Position numbers and translations under genes: made by a program
Source of the DNA: Thioalkalivibrio halophilus
GTDB lineage: Bacteria > Pseudomonadota > Gammaproteobacteria > Ectothiorhodospirales > Ectothiorhodospiraceae
Assembly: GCF_001995255.1 (NCBI RefSeq)
Contig: NZ_MUZR01000008.1
Coordinates: 1-64,000 of the forward strand
Length of the DNA stretch: 64,000 bases
Direction: 5' to 3'
Shown here: positions 15,960 through 23,742 of the stretch, piece by piece
How the letters are laid out: each line of letters begins with the position of its first letter
Position numbering within the stretch: position 1 is the stretch's first letter
The notes under the pieces: generated by a model
The model's database searches: none
What the model saw: the letters and a program-made list of their open reading frames with translations, nothing else
Told to the model about the DNA's origin: nothing

Positions 15960-17096
15960 CTAGGGTCCGCGAGTGGAAGGCCGGATCTCGATTTTCTCCG
16001 GGTCCAACGTGAGCTGGTATCGGACGCGAGGCCGGGAGCCCGTTTGCTGAATCCGGTAGGCCTCGGCGGCGGGGCCCAGTTTGTTCAGCTCCCTGTTGAC
16101 GTGGGACTTGCGCTGGTCGAAATAGTCCGGAGGCATTCCTTCTTTGACGGCTTTCTCGACGCGCTCACGATCGCCCGCCATGGGGTTGGAAATGTCGTAG
16201 TATGCCTGAAGAAACTGCTGTGCGTACTCGGGGCCGACTTCCTGGCGGGCTACAGGCGGCTCACCATTGCGAGCGCGGCGTGCCAGCCAGAGATAAAACG
16301 CGAAATTGACCGGGCTGAGAGTGAGCGTCTCGTCGCGACAGTGAATTTCCAGACGCTCCAGGTCCAGTTCCAGACGCGGCGGCTTGAGGCTCGCCTGCGC
16401 CCGGTTGATCGCTTCGGAGAAACCGACCCCTTCCTCTACCAGAAGATCGGAGAGTCCGCCGCGCAGACGAACAAACGGGATTTGGGCGAGGGTGATTTCC
16501 GCGTCGCTGGTACGGATCGGCTTTTGTTCCCGCGTATACAGTACAACCGGGGTGTGCGGTGGGTAGAAGAACTGGTAGTGACCCTCGAACGGCTCGGAAA
16601 CCAGAACGTGGGAAAGTTCATCCTGCGGTCGCCCAAACAGCGATAGCGCATAGCCAAGGTAATAGCCCATTGTCTTGCGCCCGCCCGCGATGGACGCGTG
16701 CAGCGTTAGCTGAGGATCCTGGGTCAGGCGGCGCACGAGGTCGACGATCAGGTCGGCCGCAGCTTCATTGTGGGCGGGATCCCGGATGTCATCCAGTGGT
16801 TGGCCGTGCTGGTCACGTATGACATGAATGGTTTCGGCGCTGAAGTCAATCTGTTCGGGATCCAGACCGTAATCAGCGCAAAGACGGTAGAAATACCCTT
16901 GCGAGGGGTCGAGAAGAGTGAGGCGGGCGCGTTCGGCTCCCTCCTGGGTGGTCACGACATGGATGGAGTCGGGGACAAAAGCGGGATCACGCTGCACGGC
17001 AAGTCCGTAGAGTGTTTCCGTGATGATCTGGGGTGCGAGCCCCGCCACGCAAAGAAGCGCGTTGCGGGGCGTAGAGTGGGTTTCGGCGCTTTCCAT
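15960..17096 (-). CDS. CARF protein (Cas_NE0113 type) with winged-helix-like tail
   Basis: A 378-residue protein. Residues 12-240 fit the Cas_NE0113/TIGR02584 CARF family: ALLCVAGLAPQIITETLYGL, SIHVVTTQEGAERARL, and the pocket motif HASIAGGRKTMGYYLGYAL at 133-151 followed by LSHVLVSEP. Residues about 242-378 look like a winged helix of the OmpR C-terminal kind (ETLTLSPVNFAFYLWLARR, then KSHVNRELNKLG and a wing RPRVRYQLTL). It could be a cyclic-oligoadenylate-responsive transcription regulator, or a ring nuclease with an added domain. The ATG at 17096 begins just before conserved sequence; a TTG 21 codons upstream would add a polar tail and is less likely. It converges on the RT gene with only 6 bp between stops. 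Confidence 0.78.
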   Translation of the reverse strand: MESAETHSTPRNALLCVAGLAPQIITETLYGLAVQRDPAFVPDSIHVVTTQEGAERARLTLLDPSQGYFYRLCADYGLDPEQIDFSAETIHVIRDQHGQPLDDIRDPAHNEAAADLIVDLVRRLTQDPQLTLHASIAGGRKTMGYYLGYALSLFGRPQDELSHVLVSEPFEGHYQFFYPPHTPVVLYTREQKPIRTSDAEITLAQIPFVRLRGGLSDLLVEEGVGFSEAINRAQASLKPPRLELDLERLEIHCRDETLTLSPVNFAFYLWLARRARNGEPPVARQEVGPEYAQQFLQAYYDISNPMAGDRERVEKAVKEGMPPDYFDQRKSHVNRELNKLGPAAEAYRIQQTGSRPRVRYQLTLDPEKIEIRPSTRGP

Positions 17097-17238
17097 GGCT
17101 TCGTGGTTTCCGTGGTTGGTGTTTGTGTTCTGGGTTGTTACCGGCACAGGGTCTTTCAATGGCCGCCGTATTGGGGCGGACCGGAGGTCCGGTATGGCCG
17201 AACGGCGGGCCGGCGATCACCTGCCGAAGGGCGGATGT

Positions 17239-17532
17239 TCAGTCGTCCTCGTGGCTGGGTGGCGAATGTTCGTTATCGGCGTCAGGGCCGTATATCCACC
17301 AGGGCAACGACGACGAACGGGGACTCTTGTTCCCGAATCCGCGATGCGTCTCGCGTGGCTCGTTGTTTTCCGCCGCCTTCTCGGCCAGGTTTTGACTGGC
17401 ATCCGCTGCTTTCTGGAGGCCGGCCCCGATTCGATCGAGGTGATCGAGTACCGTGTCAATGAAGGATTGTTCCTCCGGCGGCGTTTCCTCTTCCGAGTCC
17501 TGGTTGTCGGGAGTCGGTTTCTCGTTGCTCAT
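17239..17532 (-). CDS. small hypothetical acidic protein
   Basis: A 97-residue protein with a good AGGAGAG ribosome binding site 7 nt before the ATG. The start is acidic and polar (EEETPPEEQ), the middle is an amphipathic helix (SFIDTVLDHLDRIGAGLQKA and following), and the end is rich in Ser, Pro and His. No family recognised. It lies between the CARF gene and the glycine-zipper lipoprotein on the same strand, with more than 100 bp on each side, so an operon link is not shown. Confidence 0.55.
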   Translation of the reverse strand: MSNEKPTPDNQDSEEETPPEEQSFIDTVLDHLDRIGAGLQKAADASQNLAEKAAENNEPRETHRGFGNKSPRSSSLPWWIYGPDADNEHSPPSHEDD

Positions 17533-17645
17533 CAGGGACTCTCCTGTTTTCTGAAGAATTCAGGGGGGCAGAAGCTTGTGCAGGGTACCTGTGTTCAGAA
17601 TGCCCCCGCCGTAGATGGATCGCGGCGCGGTCTGCCTGCCATCCA

Positions 17646-18128
17646 TCAGGGTGCCACGCGGTAAGTCCTTCCGTGTTTGATCAGACGGACTTGCTGTCCG
17701 GCTTGAAACGTCTGATCGTCTCCCTGCGTCACTACAACGTGGCTGCCGTCGTCTTTTCTAACCTCGATTTCCAGGCCGCTCTGGGTTGCGAGTTCTCGGT
17801 CCACCCGGGACCCGGCAATCGCGCCGGCCCCGGCCCCGACAACGCGGGCAAGATCCCGGCCGGACCCGCCGCCCACATTGTCCCCGAGCAGAGCGCCGGC
17901 AGCGGCACCGGCGCTGGCACCGACCCCGCCACGCCGACCGAACGCGGACCGTGCGTCCTCGCGGATCCGTACTTGCCGAACATCGACCACCTCACCGGTC
18001 TGCACTGTCCCGGTCGACCGGGTTTGTCCGGTTTCGTAATCACCGGAACCTACGGGGGTGTTGGCGCAACCGGTGGCCCCAATGCCAATGAACAGCGCGA
18101 GCGACAGTTTGGCCATCCCGTTAAGCAT
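17646..18128 (-). CDS. SlyB/YcfJ-like glycine-zipper outer membrane lipoprotein
   Basis: A 160-residue lipoprotein. The signal peptide ends in IGIGATGCAN, giving a lipobox cysteine. The mature part has VDVRQVRI, then a glycine-zipper 2TM region (GGVGASAGAAAGALLG and VVGAGAGAIAGSRVD), then a C-terminal beta region ending GRTYRVAP, the order seen in SlyB/Pcp family envelope proteins. These act in outer-membrane integrity. The start at 18128 has AAGGAGA; 16 extra codons upstream lack a site. Confidence 0.82.
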   Translation of the reverse strand: MLNGMAKLSLALFIGIGATGCANTPVGSGDYETGQTRSTGTVQTGEVVDVRQVRIREDARSAFGRRGGVGASAGAAAGALLGDNVGGGSGRDLARVVGAGAGAIAGSRVDRELATQSGLEIEVRKDDGSHVVVTQGDDQTFQAGQQVRLIKHGRTYRVAP

Positions 18129-18200
18129 CCTGTGTCTCCTTCGGCCAGTTTCTGGCTGTGTTGACCTCGAATGCAACGATAACGGGCGGTGCCAAAGGTG

Positions 18201-18222
18201 TCCGGGCCGGCAACCTTGCGGG
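18201..18222 (+). repeat. direct repeat, right copy (flanks CRISPR locus)
   Basis: Same 22-bp sequence as 507-528 with one difference (G instead of A at base ten), same orientation. It lies past the CARF protein and the glycine-zipper lipoprotein gene. Bases on either side do not match, so the shared unit is short and sharply bounded. Confidence 0.45.
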
Positions 18223-18299
18223 ACTCGTCAGAACGGAGTGTCGGTCCATGTTCGGCTACCGGCCCGTCCACGTTCGGTTCCTGCCCATATAGCCCCGAT

Positions 18300-18334
18300 G
18301 CCGGCCAGATTCCCCCGGTACGAATCTGACCGGC
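18300..18334. repeat. imperfect inverted repeat (12 of 13 pairs)
   Basis: Left arm GCCGGCCAGATTC, 9-nt loop, right arm GAATCTGACCGGC, one mismatch. It sits midway between divergent genes with no T-run, so it may be an operator or a small dispersed palindrome rather than a terminator. Confidence 0.4.
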
Positions 18335-18554
18335 CCGGAGCAAAGCGCTGTATGCGCACCTCATTCAGCGCGACCCCCCGTGAACGATATTGGGAGGCTG
18401 CCATCGTCCGATTGGGGAATTCCCGCTAGATATTCAGGATTCGGCCGGGATCGACAAGGTTGTCGTTCCGGAAGCGGTCTAGCAGGTCGGGATACGGTAA
18501 CGCTATCGGTATGCACTGCAGACTGAATTGCGAGGAAAACAATAAGGAGGCGAC

Positions 18555-19991
18555 ATGAAGAGGACTCTTCTTGTGGCGGGCGTCAGCGCGGCGCTTGCGG
18601 TACTGGCGACCGGGTGCGACTCGTATCCCACGGAGGCCGAGATCGATTTCGATGCGTTGGAGTCGGAAGAGGAACGTGCAGTGGCCCGGATGATTTGGGT
18701 AGAATTCGAGGAAACGCTCGAAACGGGCTGGTCGTTCATGCTTTCGACCGAGGTTGAGGCGGAGCTGGAGCCGGTGGCCGCTCATCTCGAGGAACTGTCC
18801 GATTATCTGGACACCCCCGGTGACGGTTCGAAACCGGAATTGTTGTACGAAGGCCCGGAAAGCGAGGCCCTGCGCGCGGCGCACTCCGAGTACCTGGAAG
18901 TCCGGCGCTCGATCAAGGCCGAACGGGAAGAGGAAATCGAGGCGCGGCGGGAGGAGCTCTCGCAGGAGCTGTCGTCGATCGACGCCGATCTTGCGGAAAC
19001 GGAGGAGGCGATCGAAGCGCGCGAAGCAATGCTGCGGGACGAAGTGGAAGCGGTGAGCGAGCTCGAGGACGAGATCGAGGAAGCCGAACAGGAGTTCGAA
19101 GACATCCGCGAGACGGTCCGCCAGGAACTGAACGAGGCGATCGAGGCAGAAGATCTGCCCATCAACACGCTGGACCACCTGCGTCGTTATTCGTGGCGTG
19201 AGTGGGAGAAGGGGCCGGGGGAGGAATGCCCACGGCCGGACAGCTCACTTACCGTGGATGCTCGAGACTCCCACGGAGTATGCCTTTTCGCGACCCCGAC
19301 GCCCTACCGTGATCCATCGCCCTTCGATGGTGGCGAAGGGGTCAATGAGGTCCTGGACCCGATCCTGGCTTCGAGGCTGCTGGAGGCCTACGAGGTGACA
19401 GAGGAGCTCGGTCCGATTGGACGCAACGCACCCGAGGACAGTCTCCGGGGCGAGCTTCGCCAGGCTCGACAAACGCTCTCCGAGCGTCAGAACGAGGCGG
19501 ACTCGAAGCATGGAAGTGCGCGCGATCTCAACCGGAAACACTCACGTTCCGAACGCGAGCGAGAGCGTGTTCAGGGGCGCCTGGACGGAGTGGAACGTGC
19601 GGAACCGAACGTGCAGTCCTTCGAGGTTCGGGAAGAGCAGCAGGCTCTCCAGCGGTCGCGTCGTGAGTATCGCGATGCGTTGATCCGGACGACCGTGGAA
19701 GACCACGCCCAACCGGCGGGGGAGATGACCGACGAGGGGACGTTCCCGGTCGAGGGGAAGGAAGGCATGGTCGTGGCCGTGATGGCGGCTCAGGATGCCC
19801 GTGCCTCGCAATCCTGGGAATGGTCGATCTCCCTGTTCACAACCCCGCTCGAAGAAGAGATGGCCGACCGGAACCGAGTGCCGATTGACCCCGTTGAAGG
19901 CGAAGCCGGCCGGGCCGTGTTCGACGAGAAAGACCGGGACACGATGACCCGGGAGGCCTATCTGGTGGTCGGTCAGGAGCTGATGGATTGA
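18555..19991 (+). CDS. coiled-coil lipoprotein of unknown function
   Basis: A 478-residue lipoprotein: signal peptide KRTLLVAGVSAALAVLATGC with lipobox cysteine C21. The mature protein is very acidic. A long coiled coil runs from about 112 to 200 and a second one from about 300 to 380, separated by a globular part with two cysteines (GEECPRPDSS and SHGVCLF) and aromatic residues. The C-terminal 80 residues (about 400-478) are again compact. I know no family. The ribosome binding site AAGGAGG is strong. It is followed after 108 bp by the protease-like lipoprotein gene on the same strand. Confidence 0.75.
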   Translation: MKRTLLVAGVSAALAVLATGCDSYPTEAEIDFDALESEEERAVARMIWVEFEETLETGWSFMLSTEVEAELEPVAAHLEELSDYLDTPGDGSKPELLYEGPESEALRAAHSEYLEVRRSIKAEREEEIEARREELSQELSSIDADLAETEEAIEAREAMLRDEVEAVSELEDEIEEAEQEFEDIRETVRQELNEAIEAEDLPINTLDHLRRYSWREWEKGPGEECPRPDSSLTVDARDSHGVCLFATPTPYRDPSPFDGGEGVNEVLDPILASRLLEAYEVTEELGPIGRNAPEDSLRGELRQARQTLSERQNEADSKHGSARDLNRKHSRSERERERVQGRLDGVERAEPNVQSFEVREEQQALQRSRREYRDALIRTTVEDHAQPAGEMTDEGTFPVEGKEGMVVAVMAAQDARASQSWEWSISLFTTPLEEEMADRNRVPIDPVEGEAGRAVFDEKDRDTMTREAYLVVGQELMD

Positions 19992-20037
19992 GACCCGAAC
20001 GCGGTCGACATTCCGCGTGATTCGAAAACAAGAAATT

Positions 20038-20074
20038 GGGGCCAGCCTTGTGCAGCGCACGCAGGGCTGGCCCC
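20038..20074 (+). repeat. intergenic hairpin
   Basis: GGGGCCAGCC and GGCTGGCCCC form a perfect 10-bp stem around a 17-nt loop that itself contains TGTGC/GCGCA. It lies between the coiled-coil lipoprotein and the protease gene, 26 nt before the latter's start. There is no T-run; it may partly end transcription or stabilise one half of a two-gene message. Confidence 0.5.
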
Positions 20075-20099
20075 GGCAACAACCAGGGAGATCCGAATC

Positions 20100-22466
20100 A
20101 TGATGATTTCAATAGACCCTGAATTCAGGGACCGTTTTCGTCCCACCTTCGTGGCCGTCGCCGTGTCGGCAGCAATCGTGGCACTGTCCGGCTGCGCCAG
20201 TAGCGGTGGAAGCAGTAGCAATGGTGGTGGAGGTGGCTCCGACAACGGCGAGGAAGAAGATACACGCGTACTGCCAACCTACGATCAGCAGGCGATCCTG
20301 GATGATGACGGGGACACCGTGGAAGTCCAGGTCGCGGTCATCGATGCTGAATTCCGTCCGAGTCATGAAGAATTCGATGGCCGTGTGTCGGGCACGAAGG
20401 CCGTGGCGGGCGACCGGGATAGCGTGGAAGCCACGGAAGATGATGACGGGAATCCGGATTATGTCCATGGAACCCCGGTTGCAGCCCTGCTCGGTGGGCA
20501 AGAATTCGGGATCAGCGGGAATGCCCGAATGGAGCTGATTGCTGCAGCGGATGATCATGGGACGGTTTTCAGTGGTTATGTGCGTGATGGAGTGGCGCAT
20601 GCCGTCGATGAAGGGGCTCGGGTCATCAATGCGTCCCTGGGGGACCAATGGTCGACGTGGGATTACGAAGAAACGGTCGAGCAGATTCAGGAGGTCACGT
20701 ACGAAAAACCACAGGAAGATGGCGAAAGCGAAACCATCGAGGTGGGGACTGCTGCAGTGTTTGCGGCCGGTAACGATGGAAACAATCTGAGCAAGGATGA
20801 TGTAACCGAAGATGGGGAAGGTGAGTATATCAATCCGGATGATTTTGAATACTTGGGTGAGGTCTGGGATCAAATCCTGATTGCGGGTGGTTCGCACGAC
20901 TGGAAGAAACACGCGAGCAGCAACTACCCGGGCCAGGATGAAGAAATCCAGGATCGGTTCCTGGTGGCGCCTTTCACGGCGCGTTCGGCAACGAATACCG
21001 ACGACGACGCCGAAGGGATGTTCAGAGGGACCTCGTTCGCGAGCCCGCGGATTGCCGGCATGGTGACCGGAATCATCGCGCAGTGGCCGCATCTGGACGC
21101 ATCCGAGGCCACCGGGCGTCTGCTCGAGACGGCCAGCCAGGAGTCGGAGCTTTATGAAGAAAACGACTGCGGGCCGAACGAAGACCTGAACTGCGGCTAT
21201 TACTATCTTGGCCAGGGTCATGCGGATTTCGAGGCCGCTCTGGAACCGAAAGGCGATGTCGTCCAGCCGGCCGGCGAACAGGTCGAGGATGACGAAAGCC
21301 ACGATGTTCAGGAGAGCTACGCGTCCTGGTCGCACGCGTTCGGCAACGGCTTCCAGGCGGACGAAGAGCTGTTCGACGGCGCGGTGGCGTTCGACGAACT
21401 GGGCCGTGACTACCGCGTGGACCTGAGCGGGCATCATGCGGGCGGATTCGCGCTGGACACGCATGTCCGTCAGCGGCTGGAAACGCACCTGGGGAATGCC
21501 TCGGTGGCGGGTGACGAATCCATCGAGATCGCCGAAGGTGTCAGCATGGCCGCGCGCTATACGGATTCCGGAGAACTGCTCACCGGTCGTTTCGACATGG
21601 AATTCGACGATACCCGCATGTCCGCGTTCGGCTTCCAGGGTGGGGAGGAGAACCCGATGGAGACCGTGCTGGAGGGGGCGGATACCGCCATGCTGTCCAG
21701 CACCACGCCGCAGTTCACCCACAGTCTGGACGATGTGGCCGGCGTCGCCGCCGAGGTGGGCCTGACCGATACGTTCAGCATCAGCGCGGAATACTGGTCC
21801 GGGCGATCGGACGAAGATCCGGCCGAGCGCATGCTGAGCGAAGACACCGTGGGTCTGTCGGATTACGGCGTGGACCGCCAGGACGTCGCCCTGCACATGC
21901 AGGCCACGGACGATCTGCGGCTGTCGCTGGGTCAGGGCATGCTGCGTGAGGACAACGGCATGCTGGGGTCCCGCGGCTATGGCGCGCTGAACCTGGGTGA
22001 CGAACACGAGCTGCATGTCACCAGCTTCGGGGCGGAATATGCCGTGTCGGATCGACTGAGCGTGACGGGTCAGTACGAGTACGGCCAGGGCCGTATGGAC
22101 GGCGGTGCCGGCATGATCCGCTCCATCGACAACCTGCGCACCGAACAGGCCACCCTGGGCGTGGCGTGGGACGGCGATGACCATCAGGTCGCGCTCATGG
22201 CGAACCAGCCGATGCGGGTGACCGGTGGGGAGATCGAGGCCAGTGTGCCGGTCGGCCGAACGGTGGATGGTGAGGTGGTTCGCGAGGACCGCACGGCCAG
22301 CATTGGCACCGACGGTCGCCAGACGGACATCGAGCTGGGCTACAGCTTCATGCCCGACCGGGACAGCCGGTTCAACGCCAATCTGCTGTACATGGACCAG
22401 CCGAACCATGACCCGAACGCCTCGGGTGAATGGGCCGGTGCCGTGACCTACGCGGTGCGGTTCTGA
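20100..22466 (+). CDS. subtilisin-like lipoprotein with C-terminal beta domain
   Basis: A 788-residue surface or periplasmic S8 family peptidase. Lipobox ALSGC places the lipid cysteine at 32, followed by a Ser/Gly linker. The catalytic triad of subtilases is visible: D82 in VAVIDAEF, H123 in VHGTPVAALLGG, S312 in FRGTSFASPRIAG, with oxyanion N225 in FAAGNDGNN. From about 400 to the end the sequence alternates strands and turns and ends with ANLLYMDQP and a final AVTYAVRF, which looks like an autotransporter-type beta-barrel with terminal phenylalanine. The mature protein is strongly acidic, fitting a saline habitat. Two Met codons in tandem leave the start uncertain by one residue. GGGAGA lies upstream. 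Confidence 0.82.
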   Translation: MMISIDPEFRDRFRPTFVAVAVSAAIVALSGCASSGGSSSNGGGGGSDNGEEEDTRVLPTYDQQAILDDDGDTVEVQVAVIDAEFRPSHEEFDGRVSGTKAVAGDRDSVEATEDDDGNPDYVHGTPVAALLGGQEFGISGNARMELIAAADDHGTVFSGYVRDGVAHAVDEGARVINASLGDQWSTWDYEETVEQIQEVTYEKPQEDGESETIEVGTAAVFAAGNDGNNLSKDDVTEDGEGEYINPDDFEYLGEVWDQILIAGGSHDWKKHASSNYPGQDEEIQDRFLVAPFTARSATNTDDDAEGMFRGTSFASPRIAGMVTGIIAQWPHLDASEATGRLLETASQESELYEENDCGPNEDLNCGYYYLGQGHADFEAALEPKGDVVQPAGEQVEDDESHDVQESYASWSHAFGNGFQADEELFDGAVAFDELGRDYRVDLSGHHAGGFALDTHVRQRLETHLGNASVAGDESIEIAEGVSMAARYTDSGELLTGRFDMEFDDTRMSAFGFQGGEENPMETVLEGADTAMLSSTTPQFTHSLDDVAGVAAEVGLTDTFSISAEYWSGRSDEDPAERMLSEDTVGLSDYGVDRQDVALHMQATDDLRLSLGQGMLREDNGMLGSRGYGALNLGDEHELHVTSFGAEYAVSDRLSVTGQYEYGQGRMDGGAGMIRSIDNLRTEQATLGVAWDGDDHQVALMANQPMRVTGGEIEASVPVGRTVDGEVVREDRTASIGTDGRQTDIELGYSFMPDRDSRFNANLLYMDQPNHDPNASGEWAGAVTYAVRF

Positions 22467-22753
22467 TGGCGGCTCGATATGCCATGACCCTCATGGTGGC
22501 CCTCGCGGGGGCCACCATGCTTTCCGCATGCGCCGGCGGCGGTCAGGCCGGGGTCGAAACCCAAGAATCGAAGGCCGGCGAATCGGAGCCCAGCGTTCGC
22601 TATGTCCCGATTGGCCGGGACGAGGGCGGGTGCATGCAGTATCGCCCGGAACCGCTGAAAGAAGATGTCGCGGTGCCGGCGGCGATCTTCTTCTGGGATG
22701 GCGAGGGCTACACGACGAACCGTGATCGGTGCGTAGAGGAGCCGAAACCGTGA
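22466..22753 (+). CDS. small lipoprotein
   Basis: A 95-residue lipoprotein with signal peptide ending MLSACAGGG. The mature part has a GGCMQYRPEP segment and a final CVEEPKP, leaving two cysteines that could form a disulfide. Its ATG shares a base with the stop of the subtilase gene (TGATG), so the two are translated together and the small protein may be a partner or inhibitor of the protease. No family recognised. Confidence 0.68.
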   Translation: MAARYAMTLMVALAGATMLSACAGGGQAGVETQESKAGESEPSVRYVPIGRDEGGCMQYRPEPLKEDVAVPAAIFFWDGEGYTTNRDRCVEEPKP

Positions 22754-23100
22754 GCGAAGCCGTGAAAAAAGGGTGGCTGGCATACCCTTCGGGACGAACA
22801 GGCCTGTACAACCGTCAGATCGGGCAAAAAAGCGTCGCGGCATCGAACGCCGGTGGAGACACTCAAGGCATGGCAACAGGAACGCCCCGATTTGTTTCGT
22901 AAACGGGTATAGAACCAGCCGGGATCTGATAATTGGTAATTCACGAGAAAGGTTCGAATCCTGCCGGGGACGCCACATTTTACCGCTCTCGATTTTCCGT
23001 CCCCGGGCGACGCGGAACGGCGCATTCCTGACTACACTCAAAGGACATGACCTCCACGTGACGAACGTGAGGGCCGTGCAACCACGTCAAGGAGCGGTTC
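22754..23100. other. intergenic region with tRNA remnant, probable island edge
   Basis: 347 bp without a gene. Open frames on the minus strand here are the well known antisense artefact of tRNA 3' ends. The tRNA fragment at 22950-22975 is the main feature. The bases before it do not fold into the rest of a tRNA. The CBS-domain gene's ribosome binding site CAAGGAG lies at the right end. Confidence 0.55.
22950..22975 (+). other. tRNA 3'-end fragment, attachment-site-like
   Basis: The bases read AGGTTCGAATCCTGC, then CGGGGAC, G and CCA: half of a T-stem, T-loop TTCGAAT, the 3' T-stem, the 3' acceptor strand, a discriminator base and CCA. The 5' T-stem bases that should pair with GC are not there, and no D-arm or anticodon arm precedes it. 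From memory the closest match is the end of tRNA-Arg(CCU), a common integration site for islands. It is therefore probably the duplicated end left by integration. Confidence 0.62.
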
Positions 23101-23694
23101 ATGAACAAGAGTTTTGCCCCCATCCAGACTCGTCCGCTGTCGGCGGATGCCACCGTGCTGCGTTGCGATGGCGTGCTGGCGCCACGGGTGACGCCGGAAT
23201 CACCGGCTGACCGCGCGATGACCGACCTGCGCAAGGTGCCGGCGGTGACCGCTACCGCGGAGATGCAAGCCGACGAGGCCCTCCAGCGGATGATCCATGC
23301 AGGAGTGCGTCTGTTGCTGGTGGTGGACGGCCGGGATTCGGTGAAGGGTGTGGTGACCGCGCGCGACATCATGGGCGAGCGGCCGGTGAAGGCCGCACAG
23401 GACGAAGGGATCCCGCGTGACGCGGTGCAAGTAAAACACGTGATGAGCAAGGTCAGCGAACTGGAGGCCATCAATCTTGACAAGGTCGAACACTCGCGGG
23501 TCGGCGACGTGGTCGAGACCCTGAAGAAATCCGGTCGCCAGCATGCCCTGGTTGTGACGTCCCTGGATGGCGGCGGCGAGGCGGTGTGCGGCCTGTTCTC
23601 GGCGACCCAGGTCGGGCGTCAGCTGGGCGTGGAGGTCTCGCCCGAGGGGCCGGCCCAGACGTTCGCCGAGCTGGAGCGTTCCCTGGCTTCCTGA
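23101..23694 (+). CDS. CBS-domain pair protein
   Basis: A 197-residue cytoplasmic protein with two CBS motifs, which bind adenine nucleotides and report energy state. First motif around LRKVPAVTATAEMQADEALQ with RLLLVVDGRDSVKGVVTARD; second from KHVMSKVSELEAINLDKV with GRQHALVVTSLDG and VCGLFSATQVGRQLG. No effector domain is attached. It is the first ordinary gene right of the tRNA fragment and is convergent with the M14 peptidase gene. Confidence 0.8.
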   Translation: MNKSFAPIQTRPLSADATVLRCDGVLAPRVTPESPADRAMTDLRKVPAVTATAEMQADEALQRMIHAGVRLLLVVDGRDSVKGVVTARDIMGERPVKAAQDEGIPRDAVQVKHVMSKVSELEAINLDKVEHSRVGDVVETLKKSGRQHALVVTSLDGGGEAVCGLFSATQVGRQLGVEVSPEGPAQTFAELERSLAS

Positions 23695-23742
23695 CCCGGG
23701 CAGCGGAGAGGTCCGTCCCGGGGAGCCGTAACCCCGGGGCGG

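Larger units (their letters stand above)
18129..18554. other. intergenic region with hairpin and direct repeat copy
   Basis: 426 bp between divergent lipoprotein genes. No gene is visible. It holds the second copy of the locus-flanking 22-bp direct repeat (18201-18222) and an imperfect hairpin at 18300-18334. The promoters of both divergent genes must lie here but I cannot place them; the last 20 bases carry AAGGAGG for the right-hand gene. Confidence 0.5.

Noticed and set aside
17097-17159. TTG start 21 codons upstream of the CARF-winged helix gene
   Set aside because: The added residues are polar low-complexity and no ribosome binding site is visible; the ATG at 17096 fits the family start.
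20109-22409. 766-residue minus-strand frame opposite the subtilase
   Set aside because: Shadow of the real gene, which has signal peptide, catalytic triad and ribosome binding site.
22754-22975. A complete tRNA gene ending at 22975
   Set aside because: The 5' half of the T-stem is broken and no anticodon or D-arm can be folded upstream. Only the 3' end is there.
22448-23041. Long minus-strand open frames over the small lipoprotein and tRNA remnant
   Set aside because: They are antisense to a real gene and show the familiar antisense translation of a tRNA 3' end; no ribosome binding site.
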